Origin: Bryum argenteum
Lineage: Eukaryota; Streptophyta; Bryopsida; Bryales; Bryaceae
Reading direction: 5' to 3'
DNA length: 64,000 bases
NCBI GenBank assembly: GCA_037043015.1
Contig: CM073324.1
Span: forward strand, 551,413-615,412
Made by a program: the position numbers and the translations under genes. The notes under the pieces are model-generated. The model was not told the DNA's origin, made no database searches, and saw only the letters and a program-made list of their open reading frames with translations. Every line of letters begins with the position of its first letter. The first letter of the stretch is position 1. Of this stretch, positions 11,164 to 23,796 are shown one piece after another.

Positions 11164-14100
11164 TTGAGCAAGTATAGGCGTGAAATGTTCATGTTATTAA
11201 AAAATTTATGCTTGTTATATAGATTCTAGTGCCAAAAAACGAAAACTTCTCAACTCTTGTTACCCGAGAAAATCAAATTATTTCCTCTTATATCCTAGAT
11301 GTTCTTCGTACCAATATTTGACGTAACTTTAAGGAGTCAAAACTTCTCAATCTAAAGTCCATCTATATTTCTCACAAAATTTATTGGTTGTATCCCCAAA
11401 TAAAACTTACACTGCTAAACTAGTGTCTATAATACTAATAGAAAACAATTGTTATCTATGCAAGTACCAAGGGCGGTATGTAACAAGAAAATAAAACAAT
11501 ATTTATGCCTTACATTGACCCAGTGGTGTACGTCCATTTTTTTTCTCTTTATGGTAGGCAGTCCTAAAAACGCCACAGGACCCAAAAGCCATCTACCCTC
11601 ATTTGTAGATTGTGAAGATACAGATGTACCTCATTTGTATATAACGCAATTGGGTCAAATCTTACTTAGCACATTGGAATTTTGTATAAAATTCACAAAT
11701 GCAAATTACATGTTGCAAATTTTTGCAATCCTCCCGAAAACCTATTTCGAATGTGGTCATAATTTTATTTTGAATTTACTAGTGCTAAAAATAGGTCAGA
11801 TCTCTTAAGGTGGCGCTTTTAGGACACTCTACCTTAATGTTTGAAAACACCTTTCTAAAATGGACCTTAATCCTTAAGGAGAAGGGGGTCAATGAGGACA
11901 GGTGGATCTTTTAGTATTACTTTTATCATTATAATTCTGTACTTTTAATTTGTAGGAGTCCAAACCAAGTACTATAGTAACTTTCAACGGTGGGATTTGT
12001 ATTATTTATGAGATCACAATGTTCAAAGTTGATGCAAAAAAGAATTTGAGCATCCTTTGGAAGACATGTCTATTTTGGGTGAAGGGAAGTTTGATTATTG
12101 TTATCCTGAACATTTTTCTCATATAATAACTAAGTTGGGTACACCCATGCAATATTTCAGGGACCCGTACTTGAATTGTTACACAATTTATTTTTAAAAG
12201 AAGGTATAGAATCAACAATTTGATAAAACATGAATCATGTCAATCATCTATACATTTAAGAAAAATGTTTGTTTGATTGGGTTGGTGGTGGTGTTGTCAA
12301 CAAGATCTTGGAGATCGTAGGTCAATTGGAGCCATGGACGGTGTTGTCGGGAGCCCAATATATTTATTTATTATTTTAATATTATTATTATTATTTTACC
12401 TTTAATTATCAAATCTCCCATTAGTCTCATGTGACGTGTGGGTGGCAAGGTCAGGATTTTCAAAGTATTAATGGTTCCATAACTCTTGGAAATTGCAACA
12501 AATATATACTTCTTAATCGTTATAGAAAGAAAAAAAAGTGGATTGTGAATTGAGAAGCCTTCTTGCCTTTTTATCTTGGGAACTGGCATAACAACAAGAA
12601 TGGGGTTCAAGACAAGGTTTGGGTTCATGACAAGCTAAGGTTTGTCATAGGGTTGGATATTGGCGTAAACAAGGACAAAATTTGGGTCGAAGACAAATAT
12701 AGGATTTAAGAGGGGGGACAAATTTCCAAATGGGGTTTGGGACAAGAACAAGAACACATGTAAAAAGAAAGACACCAACATGATTATGGACAAAGATGGA
12801 AACTACAAATATTTGATAATCTATTTGAGTGCAACAAAGCTCTAGGGGACATATTAGTATTTGGTTCGAAAAAAATAATGGTGACTAGGTACCTCTATAG
12901 GTTTTAGAATTTAGGAAGACTTTCTTCATGAAAAAGTCATAAAAAGAAAAAAGCCATTTTGGTTTTCTTGGATGTTTAGGGGTTGATGACAAATTAACCT
13001 TTGAAGGTCCAAGGTTGTGAAATTACACTGAAAATGAGACCATTTTGGAGATCTTGGATTGATCTATTGTAATGGTTCTGAAGTAAATTTGAAATTATCT
13101 TTGGTTATCCATTAAGTTAATTTGAGTGACTTCAAAAAGGAAAATATAAAATATTATTGTGTAAAAACAACTTGTCGATAAGTAAATTCAACTATTTGGC
13201 TATGACTTTTGTGACAAAAATCAACATTCTATTGATAGAAATATGATATTCCTTATTCATATTTCATCACTAAATTCATGATAAACACATTCATTAGTTT
13301 AAGAAGATTTGGGACTAGGGTCTTGTTCTTTTTAACATGGCTTGTGATATATACAAATGAGATGTAGTTAAGATTATAGAAAAAATTTATGACTTTAAAG
13401 AAAGTCCTATAGTAAGAAGTTTCTAGAATGAGGTAAGTAGACATTTGGATGAACAAATATTCTCTTCGCCGTAGGCAAACAAAATTGAAATTGCTATGTT
13501 TGTGAGCTTCTTTTAAGAGGCATGATTGGTCAACCATATAGACGGTATACAATTGTACTGTAAGATTTATGTGTATGGCCTTTCGATAACTTATACACAT
13601 AATTTAGTGAAGAATCTATTGCATACTTTTTACATAGTATATATGTTGTACATACGATTTTAGTACATTGTTTGTTGTATATATTGTATACATGGTCTCC
13701 ATATATGGATTCATGTACACGATGTACACATAGATTCAATATATTGTTTGCTATATACATAAGATATGAATTCAATATACAGTCTATTTTATGCAATTTG
13801 CAACACATAGATTTTCTATAATGTTTGCAAATATAGTTTGCATGGTATGGTAATATGGTATACTCTAACCCCTACATATCCTTGTTTTATAAGTGCTTGA
13901 AACCTCAAAAGTGCAATTTTCTACCTCTATGCACTCCTAGGAGTGTGGACATTTTCTTTAAAATTGATTTTAAACTTCCAACAATGAGGTCTCGTACCTT
14001 AGCTAATTCAAAAATTGATTGCAGTTTGATTTTTACGCTTTGCGAGATTATAAGATCCAAAGTTTATAAAAACAATCACACCACTTTATAGGAAAAATAT

Positions 14101-14558
14101 ACTAAGACTAAACCCTTCATCTAGGGTGCCCAAAATTCCAAATTCCATTTTGGGTAATTAAGATCTTTAGGAATTTACCCCTAAAACTTCAAGAATATCT
14201 AATTGTCTTTGTCCTATTTCGGGCAACCCAGATGAGAGGGTTGAAGTTAAGATTTTCCCCTAAGAGTTTTAGAGGGTGTTCTTCCACATACATGGTGTAT
14301 GTGGAAAACATTGAACAATCAATCTCCAAATATTAAATTCTTTAATATTAACTTAAAAGTCCAAGTAGGACATAAAAGAACCTCTTATTGCCAACATCTT
14401 TGAAATTTTAAAATAAAATAAAATATCATGTATTTATGTATAACCAAACTCCTACTTAAGGTACGTTCCCACTTGGCCTTAGAGGTGGTGTTAGAAGGTG
14501 GTCTTATCTCCTTAAAAGAGTGTGTGTCCACACCTACATTCTTTAGTAATTACCAATC
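11164..14558. other. AT-rich intergenic DNA, no gene seen
   Basis: All open frames here are short, AT-driven and without recognisable domains. The block at about 11955-12025 is another reversed copy of the shared TTAA-element module (CAACGG, then GAGATCACAATG). A right-end-like GATGTTTAGGGGTTGA sits at about 12968, and A-family relatives (GGGCA..CC, CCACATACA) lie at about 14160-14330. Probably decayed transposon DNA. Confidence 0.55.
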
Positions 14559-15189
14559 GGGTGATAGTCTGGTTGGGGTACCCAAAAAGGTTGTCCCATG
14601 AACAATTGCACTCTATGCTGGTGTGACAAACATATCCATTTTTAAACTGTAATACAATAAGACTTCATTAGATGTGGTTTTAGTTGTCTATACTTATAAT
14701 GTATCAAGAAAAAAAATTAAGAATTAAAAAAAATATTTTGAAGTAATTTTATTTGATTTTTTAGTTGAAAAAGTAAGTCATGTCCCAATAATCTAAAATC
14801 CATTGAATCAAGCAAATGGAATATCAACCATTTTTATTTTAATATAATTTTTGAATATGACCTACATCTTCTTGTATAGAATACAAAAAAAAATAAAAAT
14901 AAAAATAATAATAATAAAATTAATTCATTGTGCACTATAATGCCTGCAAATCCCCAAATTCAGCACTTTTTCCCTCATCTATGAATGGATCCAAAAAAAA
15001 TAAAAAATCTAAAAGAAAATCTATAGGCATATATACTTTGATTTCAGTGAGGTGCATGATATTTTATTTTCTATTTTAGGGTCTTTTTACTTGATTAAAA
15101 TGACTAAATTAGACAAACTTTGGAGGCTTTCAATAAAAATAACCTAATTAGTGTGTCCAAAAAGTGATACCCCAAGCTTACCATTGCCC
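14559..15189. mobile_element. N-family DNA element, copy 1, 4-bp target duplication
   Basis: 631 bases, with imperfect inverted ends: left GGGTGATAGTCTGGTTGGGG, right reverse-complemented GGGCAATGGTAAGCTTGGGG. It is flanked on both sides by AATC. Copy 2 at 26176-26799 differs by only a few substitutions and small A/T-run indels. No open frame, so it is a non-autonomous element needing a transposase encoded elsewhere. The 4-bp duplication fits few known superfamilies; none is assigned. Confidence 0.8.
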
Positions 15190-15599
15190 AATCCTACATG
15201 GATGCCCACATGGCACACTCTAAAACTTGGAGGACAAAAAAAATATTAGCTAGTATTTGGGAGGACAAAAGATAGTTGAGCATTAGTAGGCAAGTGTTAA
15301 GGAAGCACCACAATTAGAAATATTCTCAAGTTTTGAAGACTTAAGAGTGGTCTTAGTTAATGGGGCCTTTGAGGAGCCATTATGTAATTGAGGGTACTTT
15401 TCAAAACACTTTTCCAAGCCTCATTGATGAGGCCTTCCCTAAGAATAAGGAATTTCCCCAAAATTGTGGAGGTCTTAAGTTTTAATGTATGCTCTTATCA
15501 AAGGCCAGGTGGGAAGGGGCCTTTAGCTTTACAAGTGACCCAAGTTGAAACTTTATCCGATCATTACTACAATAACTAGATTATACTTTGGAATCCAGT

Positions 15600-15632
15600 G
15601 GTGGTAAAGGAGATATGACTTTTTCAAAACCA

Positions 15633-15675
<43 letters not shown>

Positions 15676-16040
15676 TACAATGTAGAAACATCATTACAAA
15701 TCCAATCCAAGAGGTACTTGGATACTAGAAAGTCGTTGGAGATCATCTCTTAATCTTGCCTATGTGATAGAAACTCATGGAAAACTCATGTAATTAGTTT
15801 GCTATGATAAAACATGCCCCCTATTTGCAAACCTTACTACAAAATTTACTTTCACGAGATTGTATGCCATAGATTCATACTATCTTTGATGGTTTTGATT
15901 TTTAGTACACAAACTAGAGTGGATTTAGTATCCAACACAACATGCCTAATTGTACACAAACTCAAGATGAGGAATTTATTGCTCTTTAAAAAATTTCGCC
16001 CTTCATCCAAAATGTCGTTTTTCAATGTGTGTACATATTT
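15600..16040 (+). mobile_element. K-family fragment with a poly-T tract
   Basis: Contains GGAGATATGACT, a T-run of about 32 bases at 15637-15668, GTAGAAACATCATTACAAA, and the K terminal block CCTTCATCCAAAATG. It is related to 6560-7110 and 52740-53718. A clean terminal TTAA was not found, so it is probably truncated. Confidence 0.5.
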
Positions 16041-16074
16041 TTGATGGCACATCCTCTCTTTTCCTCCTTTCTAT

Positions 16075-16367
16075 TTAATTAATTGAGCACTAGCCAATCA
16101 ATAATTTTTTAGCCTCTCATCTACTTGATTATAGTTGAGTTGAGGCATTTGCTTTGAGTCAACTATTATTAAGGAGACCATGAAAACATTATCTACTATA
16201 GAAAATTCAGCATACCTTTGGGACCTCAAAGTTAGTAGTCTTCCTCCTTTTGTCAAGGTAGTGTAAAGGCAATCTGGACCAAGACCATTTTTTCTCCAAT
16301 CACAGATATTGGAAGGTTGTGGTCAATATGCATGGTCCATAGTGTAAAAGCGACCTATGTCTCCTAA
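16075..16367 (-). mobile_element. L-family end, reverse orientation
   Basis: Read on the minus strand it begins near 16367 with TTTTACACTATGGACCATG and runs through the same text as the copies at 5805 and 54071: a GACCAAGA block, GGACC..AAAGT..AGTAGT, and ACCATGAAAACATTATC read in reverse. It adjoins a K fragment, as in the 5.8-7.7 kb copy. Only one end is present. Confidence 0.6.
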
Positions 16368-18192
16368 TTAGTACCTTGAATTTTTGCTCAACCTTAAACA
16401 TTACATTGATTTCACAAATGGTCCTCATCCAATGGCTAAAATTGTATATAGTCTCTCTATATATCAAGGCATATAGTTTAAGTTTTTATGACATTACCAT
16501 TTGAGGGACCGCGGGCCGAATCAAGCAGCATGAGGTGTCGTTGGAAGCGCATATTTTTGGAGGGGTGCACGCGCAACAATTGGATCGCAAATTGTGTTGA
16601 CGGATCCAAAAACATTCATTTAAAAAGTATTGACCCCATAAATATTGGTTTTTTTTTATTTTTTTTTATTTTTTTTGTATGAGTGTGGCAACGCCGTGTG
16701 GGCCGACTAGTTTATTATATAAGGCAAATATATTTTTGTTTCATTTTGTTTGTAACTTCATGAACTTAATGGGGCGTGCAAATTTTGAGATACTGAATTT
16801 CAATGAAATTGTGCTTAAAAATTGTTAGAAAATACAAAAAAATGACCTAAGTTTAGATCAAGCAAAAATACAAAATAAACCCAACTACCCAAGAATTGCG
16901 TTGTTTGAAGCCTTAAATAAATCAACAAAAATAAAAAGGTGGGCATCTATGTTGGCGTGGCAATATCGCGGGTCACGCTAGTATGTTTTATCGTAGCTAG
17001 ATTTAAGATTCTATTAATGGTTGAAAGTACAGAAAAGTATAAAATTTTTTGTGACCACACCTCATTTTCAACAAGGTGATAGAAAGTTAGAAACTTGCGT
17101 ATATTGGTTTTGAAGGTTCAAAAAACGCTTGAATTTTTTAGATTTAAATGAGTTATCAATTTTTGAAGTGAAACCCTAGGTGTACCCAATACTAATCGGT
17201 TCAAAATATACACCATGAGTAGAGCACATTGAAATGCAAAACTAGAATCTAAAGTATACCTCCTCTTGAATCCTCCTAACGAGCAGTTTTTGATCAAATG
17301 AGGTTATCAAAACTTCTTAACCTTTCAATTGAGTTGCCCGAAAACTCAAAAACCCGTTTCCGGTTTTAAGGATTTTTAGGGTTCAATCGCCCAAGTAAGC
17401 CCGTGGGGGGGGGGTTTGATTCCAAGAGAATCTCCTATGTAGCTCTCAATGTACTCAACTATTCACTTATATTTTGATGTCAAAATGGTCGCCTTCTTAT
17501 GATGCATTCAAAATGTGAAATTTTATAATTCAAATCACAATTTCAAATTTTGTGCTTTGAAAGGATTGAGGTAGGCAGGTTGGGTATGTACATAACCTTG
17601 AAGGAGGTTGCAAGCTCATCATTGATTGGTTCATTTATGATGCCCAAGTCCAAGAGATGGAGGGATCCAATTTTGGGCTGCCCGTTTCAGAATTCAGACC
17701 CCATGGGCGTGTAAGGGCTAACATGGTAAAAACTTGAAAAGAAGGAATGAAAAGAAGGGTTGAAAGTAGAAACAAGAAGCATCCATCAATGGATTGCTAC
17801 CTTACAGTGCAGATGCAAGTACTGAGCTGAGCCATGTGCAAAGAGAGAGAAGTACGCCTTACAACTGCGAAGTCGTCAGTTGGAAAATGTTATGTTAGTG
17901 AAATGGGTAATAATGTAGTTATGGGGAAGTAGCGCTCTGTAGCTTGACGTCTGAGATGACAGTAAAGGTGAGCATGTTGAACTGCATCCCTCTGGGAAGG
18001 GGTTAACACAAGTTACAAGTTGCATTTGCAGTGGGGTCACAGCACAGTGCCACACAACATGATGCCAAAATTGCACATCATACTTTGCACATCTTTGCAA
18101 GAAAATAAATCAACAGGCGGCATAGATATCAGAGAACAGTATATATTTCAGAGTAAGAGCGTTTACTATACATATTGTGTAAGGGCGTTTTT
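16368..18192. other. Intergenic, no gene seen
   Basis: AT-rich, with a G-run of about 10 at 17404-17413. A GTTTCCGGTTTTAAGG...TTTTTAGGG stretch near 17355-17390 resembles right ends of the G-type TTAA elements. No convincing coding frame. Confidence 0.5.
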
Positions 18193-18572
18193 AGATAGAC
18201 ACATAGATAGATACTCCGGTCCCTTTCTAAGGGGCAGGCGTGAATGAAGTGTCCGTTCGTAATGCTAGTATCCCGATGGCCACCGCACATGGGGAAATTA
18301 GAACAAATTAGAACAATACTACTTCCCCCTCTCGAGGGTGGACACTATAACTACGCTAGTTTCTAGCCTCGTTACTAGTGCCTTGAAGATACTTGACATA
18401 GTATCTCCCCAAAGGGCTTTGAGGTACCCATACAACAAGGTCCAAGGACCTCCCACAATAGTTGAGTGGACTATAGTGGTGAGCACCACGCCAACATGGG
18501 GAATAGAACCCACGACCTCCTCATCGGGGGCCTAAGCCCTAACCACCAAGCCAAAGCTTGTGGTGCCTTGGG
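18193..18572 (-). mobile_element. tRNA-derived SINE, copy 1
   Basis: Read on the minus strand it starts CAAGGCACCACAAGC and has a box-A-like TGGCTTGGTGGTTAG and, about 30 bases on, a box-B-like GGTCGTGGGTTCTATTCC. This is the internal RNA polymerase III promoter layout of tRNA-derived SINEs. It ends CCTTAGAAAGGGACC followed by a tail of CTAT-type repeats (18193-18214). A near-identical plan occurs at 55379-55704. Non-coding; it depends on LINE machinery not seen in this window. Confidence 0.75.
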
Positions 18573-18793
18573 CGTTTTTACACTATGTATCGTGAAGATT
18601 GACCACTCCACTACGTCGCATCGGGCTTGTAATTTAATTTCTGTAAGAAAAATAAAAAGATTAAAAGATTGTCACAGCTTTCAAAATGTGTGCTTGGCTA
18701 CAAAAGTGCTCAAGTCCTGCGTTTTACATGGTTTTTCAAACAGTCCTCAAAACAAGTTTTGCGAATACAAAATACCTTAAATACCTCAAATGT

Positions 18794-19009
18794 TACTCCC
18801 TCCATCCCATTAGGATTGTCGACTAGATTCTCTGAAATCTACCTCATGAGGTAGATTTAAAGGGACAATTATAAGATAGATAGATAGAAACTTGGTCCCT
18901 TACTAAGGGGCTGGCGTGAATGAAGTGTCCGTTCGTAATGCTAATATCCCAATGGCCACCGGTCAAGGGGAAGAACAATTATGACAATTATAATGAGAGA
19001 GAGGGAGTA
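18794..19009. mobile_element. Stowaway-like MITE carrying a SINE fragment
   Basis: The left end TACTCCCTCCATCCCATTA and right end ..AGAGAGAGGGAGTA are TA-flanked and match the Stowaway terminus. The inside shares GAAATCTACCTCATGAGGTAGATTT palindromic text with related MITEs, given here as halves: AAATCTACC and GGTAGATTT. A SINE 3' fragment (18875-18979) sits in the middle, so the MITE is older than that insertion. Confidence 0.7.
18875..18979 (-). mobile_element. SINE 3' fragment, copy 2
   Basis: Minus-strand 3' third of the SINE seen at 18193-18572. It has the GAATGAAGTGTCCGTTCG block on the plus strand, GGTCCCTTACTAAGGGG, and a GATA/CTAT tail at 18875-18887. A truncated 5' end is typical of target-primed retrotransposition. 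Confidence 0.7.
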
Positions 19010-19189
19010 TAATCTCACGAAGGGGGAATATCGAACTCTTGAAATTTTACATGGTAGTACTAATAGTAGCAAGCTATGAGCTCTTATGGTTGAAAGTACT
19101 AAAGTACACTAATGACACTTACATAAATTCCAACAAGGTGGTAGAAAATTGCAATTTTTTGATGTTAGAGCCTTAGAGGTTCAAAAAAT

Positions 19190-19446
19190 CCTTGGGCCTT
19201 AGAAAAACGGGTTTTGGAGGTCCCGGTAGGAGAAAAATTCAACCAACTTTGACCACTATAATCTCACAAATGAGGAAGGATGTGCGGTTCAAATTTGGCA
19301 TGTGACAAGAATGTGAGGTGAACTTTGAGATCTTACGGTCGAATCTTTTAAATAATGCTCAGATTGAGATTTTTTTGAGCTTAATGTAAACAAAGGTCAA
19401 ATTTGGTGACTTAGACCGTTTTGCAACAAGGAGATTCAAGGGTTAA
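19190..19446 (-). mobile_element. TTAA element, family G, eroded third copy
   Basis: A reverse-strand relative of the 268-base elements at 20280 and 57753. It shares TTGCAACAAGGAGATT next to GGGTTAA (TTAA at 19443-19446), GAGATCTTACGGT, ATCTCACAAATGAGGAAG and AACGGGTTTTGGAGG. The far end is not cleanly bounded. It lies within 600 bases of copy G1 in opposite orientation. Confidence 0.6.
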
Positions 19447-19990
19447 GTGCATGTGGTAAAAGAAGCAAGAATCATATTGGAGTATGAGAAGGGGGAATGT
19501 GGTGGAGGAGGAATGTGGCGTTGAAGAGGAAAGGCGATAATGTAATGCCAGAGTGCAGTAGCAGCAGCAGGACATGATAAGGAAGGGTAAGTTGCAAGTT
19601 GCAGTACAAAATGGCAGTCGATGTCATGGCAACCTTCATGAATGGGGCTGTAACATAACAGGAGCAGATGAAAGGCCATCCACTGGACTCACTCACTGTA
19701 GTAGTAGTAGTAGTAGTGTACCTCAAGGGACGGGGACGTAATGGACATCCACGTAAATATCAAGGCCCATGGCAATCGCGTGAGCATTGGCCGCATTGGC
19801 CCCATTGGCCCTACCTCATCCCTTCTGATTCCCTTCTGATTACGAGACCCAAGTTTGTTGCCTTTCCCAAATTGCTTCCTGCATGTCTTCACTTCCACCC
19901 AGGCTCACTGGCAGCCATTGACCCAGTCAGTCAAGGAATATCACATTGACTCCAAATCTATTCTCCACTTTCTAGTCCACTCCGGATCTG

Positions 19991-20283
19991 TTAAAGGAGG
20001 CCAGCGAGCTGGTCACCGAGCTCGCTCGCCCGGGGCAAATAATCCCTGCTCCCAAATAAAAATTGGGGTATATTTGCCCCCTAATTTTTAATGGTTGATG
20101 TCATCCATAGCTCCACGAGGCATCCGCCACGGTAAAATAGAGTCGTAGACCCCATTTCTAAACTCAAAAATTTCAAAAAAACATAAGAGGGCATCCCATA
20201 ACGCAAAAAAACAAAAAAATGGATCATCTGGCGGGGCAGGTAGGGTCGAGGTGCTACGTGACCAGCTCGCTGGCCTGCTTTAA
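19991..20283. mobile_element. TTAA-bounded MITE, family H, 26-bp inverted ends
   Basis: 293 bases including TTAA at both ends. The ends read TTAAAGGAGGCCAGCGAGC and, reverse-complemented, TTAAAGCAGGCCAGCGAGC. They match at 25 of 26 bases and run to GTCAC. The inside is non-coding. Its right TTAA (20280-20283) is also the left TTAA of the neighbouring G element. The ends do not start CCC, so this is a distinct family using the same target. Confidence 0.85.
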
Positions 20284-20547
20284 CCCCTAAATCTCCTTGT
20301 TGCAAAACGGTCTAAGACACAAAATTCGACCTTCCCTTGGATTAAGCTCAAAAAATCTCAATCTAAGCATTATTTGAAGGATTCAACCGTAAGATCTCAA
20401 AGTTCACTTAACATTCTTCTAACATACCAAATTTGAACCGTTCATTCTTCCTCATTTGTGAGATTATAATGGTCAAAGTTGGCTGAGTTTTTCTCCTGCA
20501 GGAACCTTCGAAACCCGTTTCGGGTTTTAAGGAGAGTTAGGGGTTAA
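20280..20547. mobile_element. TTAA-bounded MITE, family G, copy 1 (piggyBac-like)
   Basis: 268 bases with TTAA at both ends. The left end is TTAACCCCTAAATCTCCTTG and the reverse-complemented right end begins TTAACCCCTAACTCTCCTTA. An internal near-palindrome AACCCGTTTCGGGTTTTAAGG sits by the right end (AACCCGTTTCGGGTT core). The shared module lies reversed at about 20381-20480. An equal-length copy lies at 57753-58020. Non-autonomous. Confidence 0.88.
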
Positions 20548-21976
20548 GCTCACCAGTCTACTCCTCGTTTCTGAGAGTCTCTCCAGTGGGAGAGGCTGTA
20601 GCAGGCACCCAAAACCAATCTCTTCATACGGCACTGCTCAAACGTACCTGTTTTTTTTGGCCTTCAAATATTGGGCCTGTTGTACCTCCTTCCATTGATT
20701 GAAATGTTTAAAGAGGGGAGTCAACAAACATGGAAAATTACTCAAATTTTGGAAGGCATACCGTAACACCATAGGTGGTTCGTTCTTGAATAATTCCAAA
20801 AAATAACAAACGAAAAAAAACGGAAATTCCATGCCTGCAAGAACAAATTTCAGGAAAAATAATTGAGAAAATAGAGTATAATGATTCTGGAGGATTGTGG
20901 ACTTATTCTGCCGCCCTCCAAAAATGGATAAATGACGAAACTTTGCGCTGGCCCCACTGATGTAGTTGCCAAATCTACTGATTTCAAGTCTTGCTTAGTC
21001 TTGTCATTATGAAGCTCCATCCACAAATAAACCCCCTTCTCTGCCCCGATTTTTTTTTCTCTAAAAATATAGAGACTAATTTTTAAAAATTCGATTTGCG
21101 AGAAACTAACCTTATTTTTTTTTAAAAATAATTATTTGTTTGGCAGAGAACGAACCAGCTATGGTGTTACGGTAGTAGGAGAGGTTCATATATCACCAAT
21201 TTAAGCACCCCTTCTTTAATGCTCTAAATCTTGGTCAAATTTTATACTAATTTCTTTGTAATTTCAAACGTAAGATGTCAAACCTAACTGCTATCACAAA
21301 TGTCATGCAAAATTTTAGCAGCTCTATCTGCATTATTTGTGAGATTGTAACATTCAAAATTGATGCAAAGCTTCTTTTGGGCATTGTCCGCGATACTTAG
21401 TTTACATTTTGCAAACTAGGACTCGATGATTGTTACTTTTTCCATGTAGAAAATAACTAATGCCCTCTTTTCATTAGAAATGAGAAGCCTCCGGCTAAGT
21501 CGAGAATTCTTATGCAAAATTTTAGAGACTCATTACGCTTTTCGAATCTCCATGCAAATTATTTTCTAGAAGAAGTTATGAAAGCGGTGATTCTAATAAA
21601 ACATGCATCACATCTAATGCATGTTTTTAGGGGAACTGTAAACGATGAGTAGGTACCTTTGATTTTAAAATCTTTTGTAAAAGCAGTAGTTAACAGTTTC
21701 GGGAATCTCAACTTTTGGCATATTTTGAATGAAAGAGTTAGAAAATTACTGAGAACTTTGAAGATTAGTTTTGTAATCTTTGGAGGGTGCTCTTGTAAGA
21801 CTGGTAAAAGTTCTGATTATATGTAAAGACTCACTTTATGATTTCAGAGTTGTGGATAAGATTCAGCTCATTTTATTCATAATCAATCTTTTTACAGTAC
21901 ATCAGTACAAGTTAAATTATGTATAATTTATTCTTAGATTATAGTCAAACAATTTAACAAACGTTATTTGGGTTAA
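20548..21976. other. AT-rich intergenic DNA, no gene seen
   Basis: No coding frame worth calling. Another reversed, eroded copy of the TTAA-element module is visible at about 21250-21370 (CAAACGTAAGATGTC, then TTTGTGAGATTGTAAC). CATGCAT-type text is scattered. Confidence 0.5.
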
Positions 21977-22057
21977 TTAACCCTTCAACGTCAAAGCATG
22001 CCCCTCGGGCTTGGTTTCTAGTGTATTTTCAGAGGGGGCTTGACATTTATGGGTAAA
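21977..22057. mobile_element. Very short TTAA element, family I, copy 2
   Basis: About 80 bases: left TTAACCCTTCAACGTCAAAG, centre CCTCGGGCTTGG and GAGGGGGCTTGAC, right ..TATGGGTAAA (eroded TTAA). It clearly matches the 79-base element at 46401-46479. The pairing of both halves makes it almost entirely inverted repeat. Confidence 0.65.
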
Positions 22058-22498
22058 CAATCTGTCCATTCTTGTGCCAATTTGGGTTTTCTTTTAGTAC
22101 CAATTCAAATTTTTCCTTAGAAATAAAACTTCCAATTTTTTGACAATTTTAATTTTAATTTCATTTTTGTTGAGCTGGCCTACGACAAATGGTATGTGCT
22201 ATGTTGTCATGACATTGTTTTGTTAAGCCTTGAAGCTCTAGAAAACCTAAAATGGGTTGTTGTGATTACGGGCAGCCTAGATAGAGGGTCTAATTCTAGT
22301 ATATTAAATTACAATTTGGTACAAGTGTAGCCACACATATAAGTTGTATGTGGTAGAATCTCCAAAGCCAAATTCCAATATTTTGAGTTGTTTAGGACAA
22401 TCCTTAGGTTGCGAGCCAAAATGGTACAGATTAAATCTAAATTTTTCATTTAAAAAAGTTAGGAAATATTTTCATAATTAAATAGTATTCACATTTAT

Positions 22499-23245
22499 GT
22501 CATGGTGGTTGATGATTTTGCGGCCGCTACCAATTCGCTCACTAGCGGAATCCGCCTGTTCCTTGGCGTGATTGAACGCAGCAACCTATTTTGCAACTTC
22601 CTCGGCGGTATTGCATGCGAACTCTCCTTGTTTGCTGTGATCGAGACGATTGAAGATCGGAAGAACATACAAAGCCCTTCCATGGAAAATTTGGCGACCA
22701 ACTTCCTTCACCATCAAGTGTGTTCCTACAACGCCCCTCTTGATAGGCATAGCGCGGGGGTGTTCGACAGGGTCGCGCTTGAACATGGTGACGAAATTCC
22801 CCCTAATGATCAGGAACCAATCGGTGCAATATTGATACCCTAACGAGCTTGTTCCAACATGGTACACCCAACCAGCGTACGCAGCCACGCCAATATAACT
22901 AGCAGGAACGTCCATATCACTCTCCTGATCAGAGCCCATGCTGACATCACTCTTGAATGCAACGACATGATCGCGGCCTCGCTTCCTAGTAGCGCGAGGA
23001 GGCCTCCATCCCTTCGGCTTCCGCTTCATAATTCCGTCATTTTTCTCCCTGAACGAATTGCTCAACCATCGAGCCACGAGAATGCCGCCACAGGCACTGC
23101 AGCCTTTCCTCTCTCCCCTTGGAGACGATGGAGACAACGGGCAGGACGACCCCTCCAGAGGCTCGTATGAAGCCATCAAGATTTTACTGATCCCAGCAGG
23201 AGCGCAGCCTTCGAACACACCATCATTGCCTTTTGCTCCAAGCAT
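22499..23245 (-). pseudogene. EDR2-like PH-domain segment, intronless, interrupted
   Basis: The minus-strand frame encodes the N-terminal PH domain of plant EDR2-like (PH-START-EDR2_C) proteins, a lipid-binding family linked to membranes and defence. Visible matches are GWVYHVGTSSLGYQYC, IIRGNFVTMFKRDP, KRGVVGTHLMVKEVGRQI, ALYVLPIFNRLD and FACNTAEEVAK. After EEVAK, the codon where the family has the near-invariant PH Trp is TAG (near 22586), then the same frame continues VAAFNHAKEQAD, the rest of the PH C-terminal helix. START and EDR2_C domains are absent. Intact plant genes of this type have many introns and this has none, so a processed or captured copy is likely. The 22.5-23.25 kb stretch is GC-richer than its surroundings with abrupt edges. 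The start at 23245 is only the first in-frame Met; about 100 residues before the PH domain are not recognised. Confidence 0.75.
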
Positions 23246-23796
23246 CTATGAAAATTTGCTCCAAGCACCTGTAAAAAGCCAAAACTTACCAAATTTTTTG
23301 AAAAAAAGCGGCAAAAAAGCTAACAAGCCATGGCTGTATTCAAACAATGAACTCAATATTGGGACTTTTGAAGCACAAGAATATGATATGATTGATATAG
23401 TTGATACTCAAAAATACATAAACATGTCCTAAATTTGATTCTCCGATTAAATCTAAATTCTATTTGCTATGATTACAACCCTTCACAAAGACCTTGATAA
23501 GGCATCATTGAGTCATTGTGTCAGGGAAAAGATTCAAATTCTCCAATGGGAGTTTTGTGGTTGAAACTTTCAATTGAACTAAGAAACAATCACCGTAAAA
23601 ATATGCAAGTGGCTATCAACCATATTGACCCCTGGCTATATGATTCAGACATTTTAATAACATTTTGAATGGAACCAGCTGGGAGATAAACCCCGAACAA
23701 TAACTCTCTAAGCTAAGTATGAATGGCTTGACCTCATAAAGTACAAATCAGGTCAGTGCAACAATGTATATTAGAATGAATGCATTCTAATGTTTC

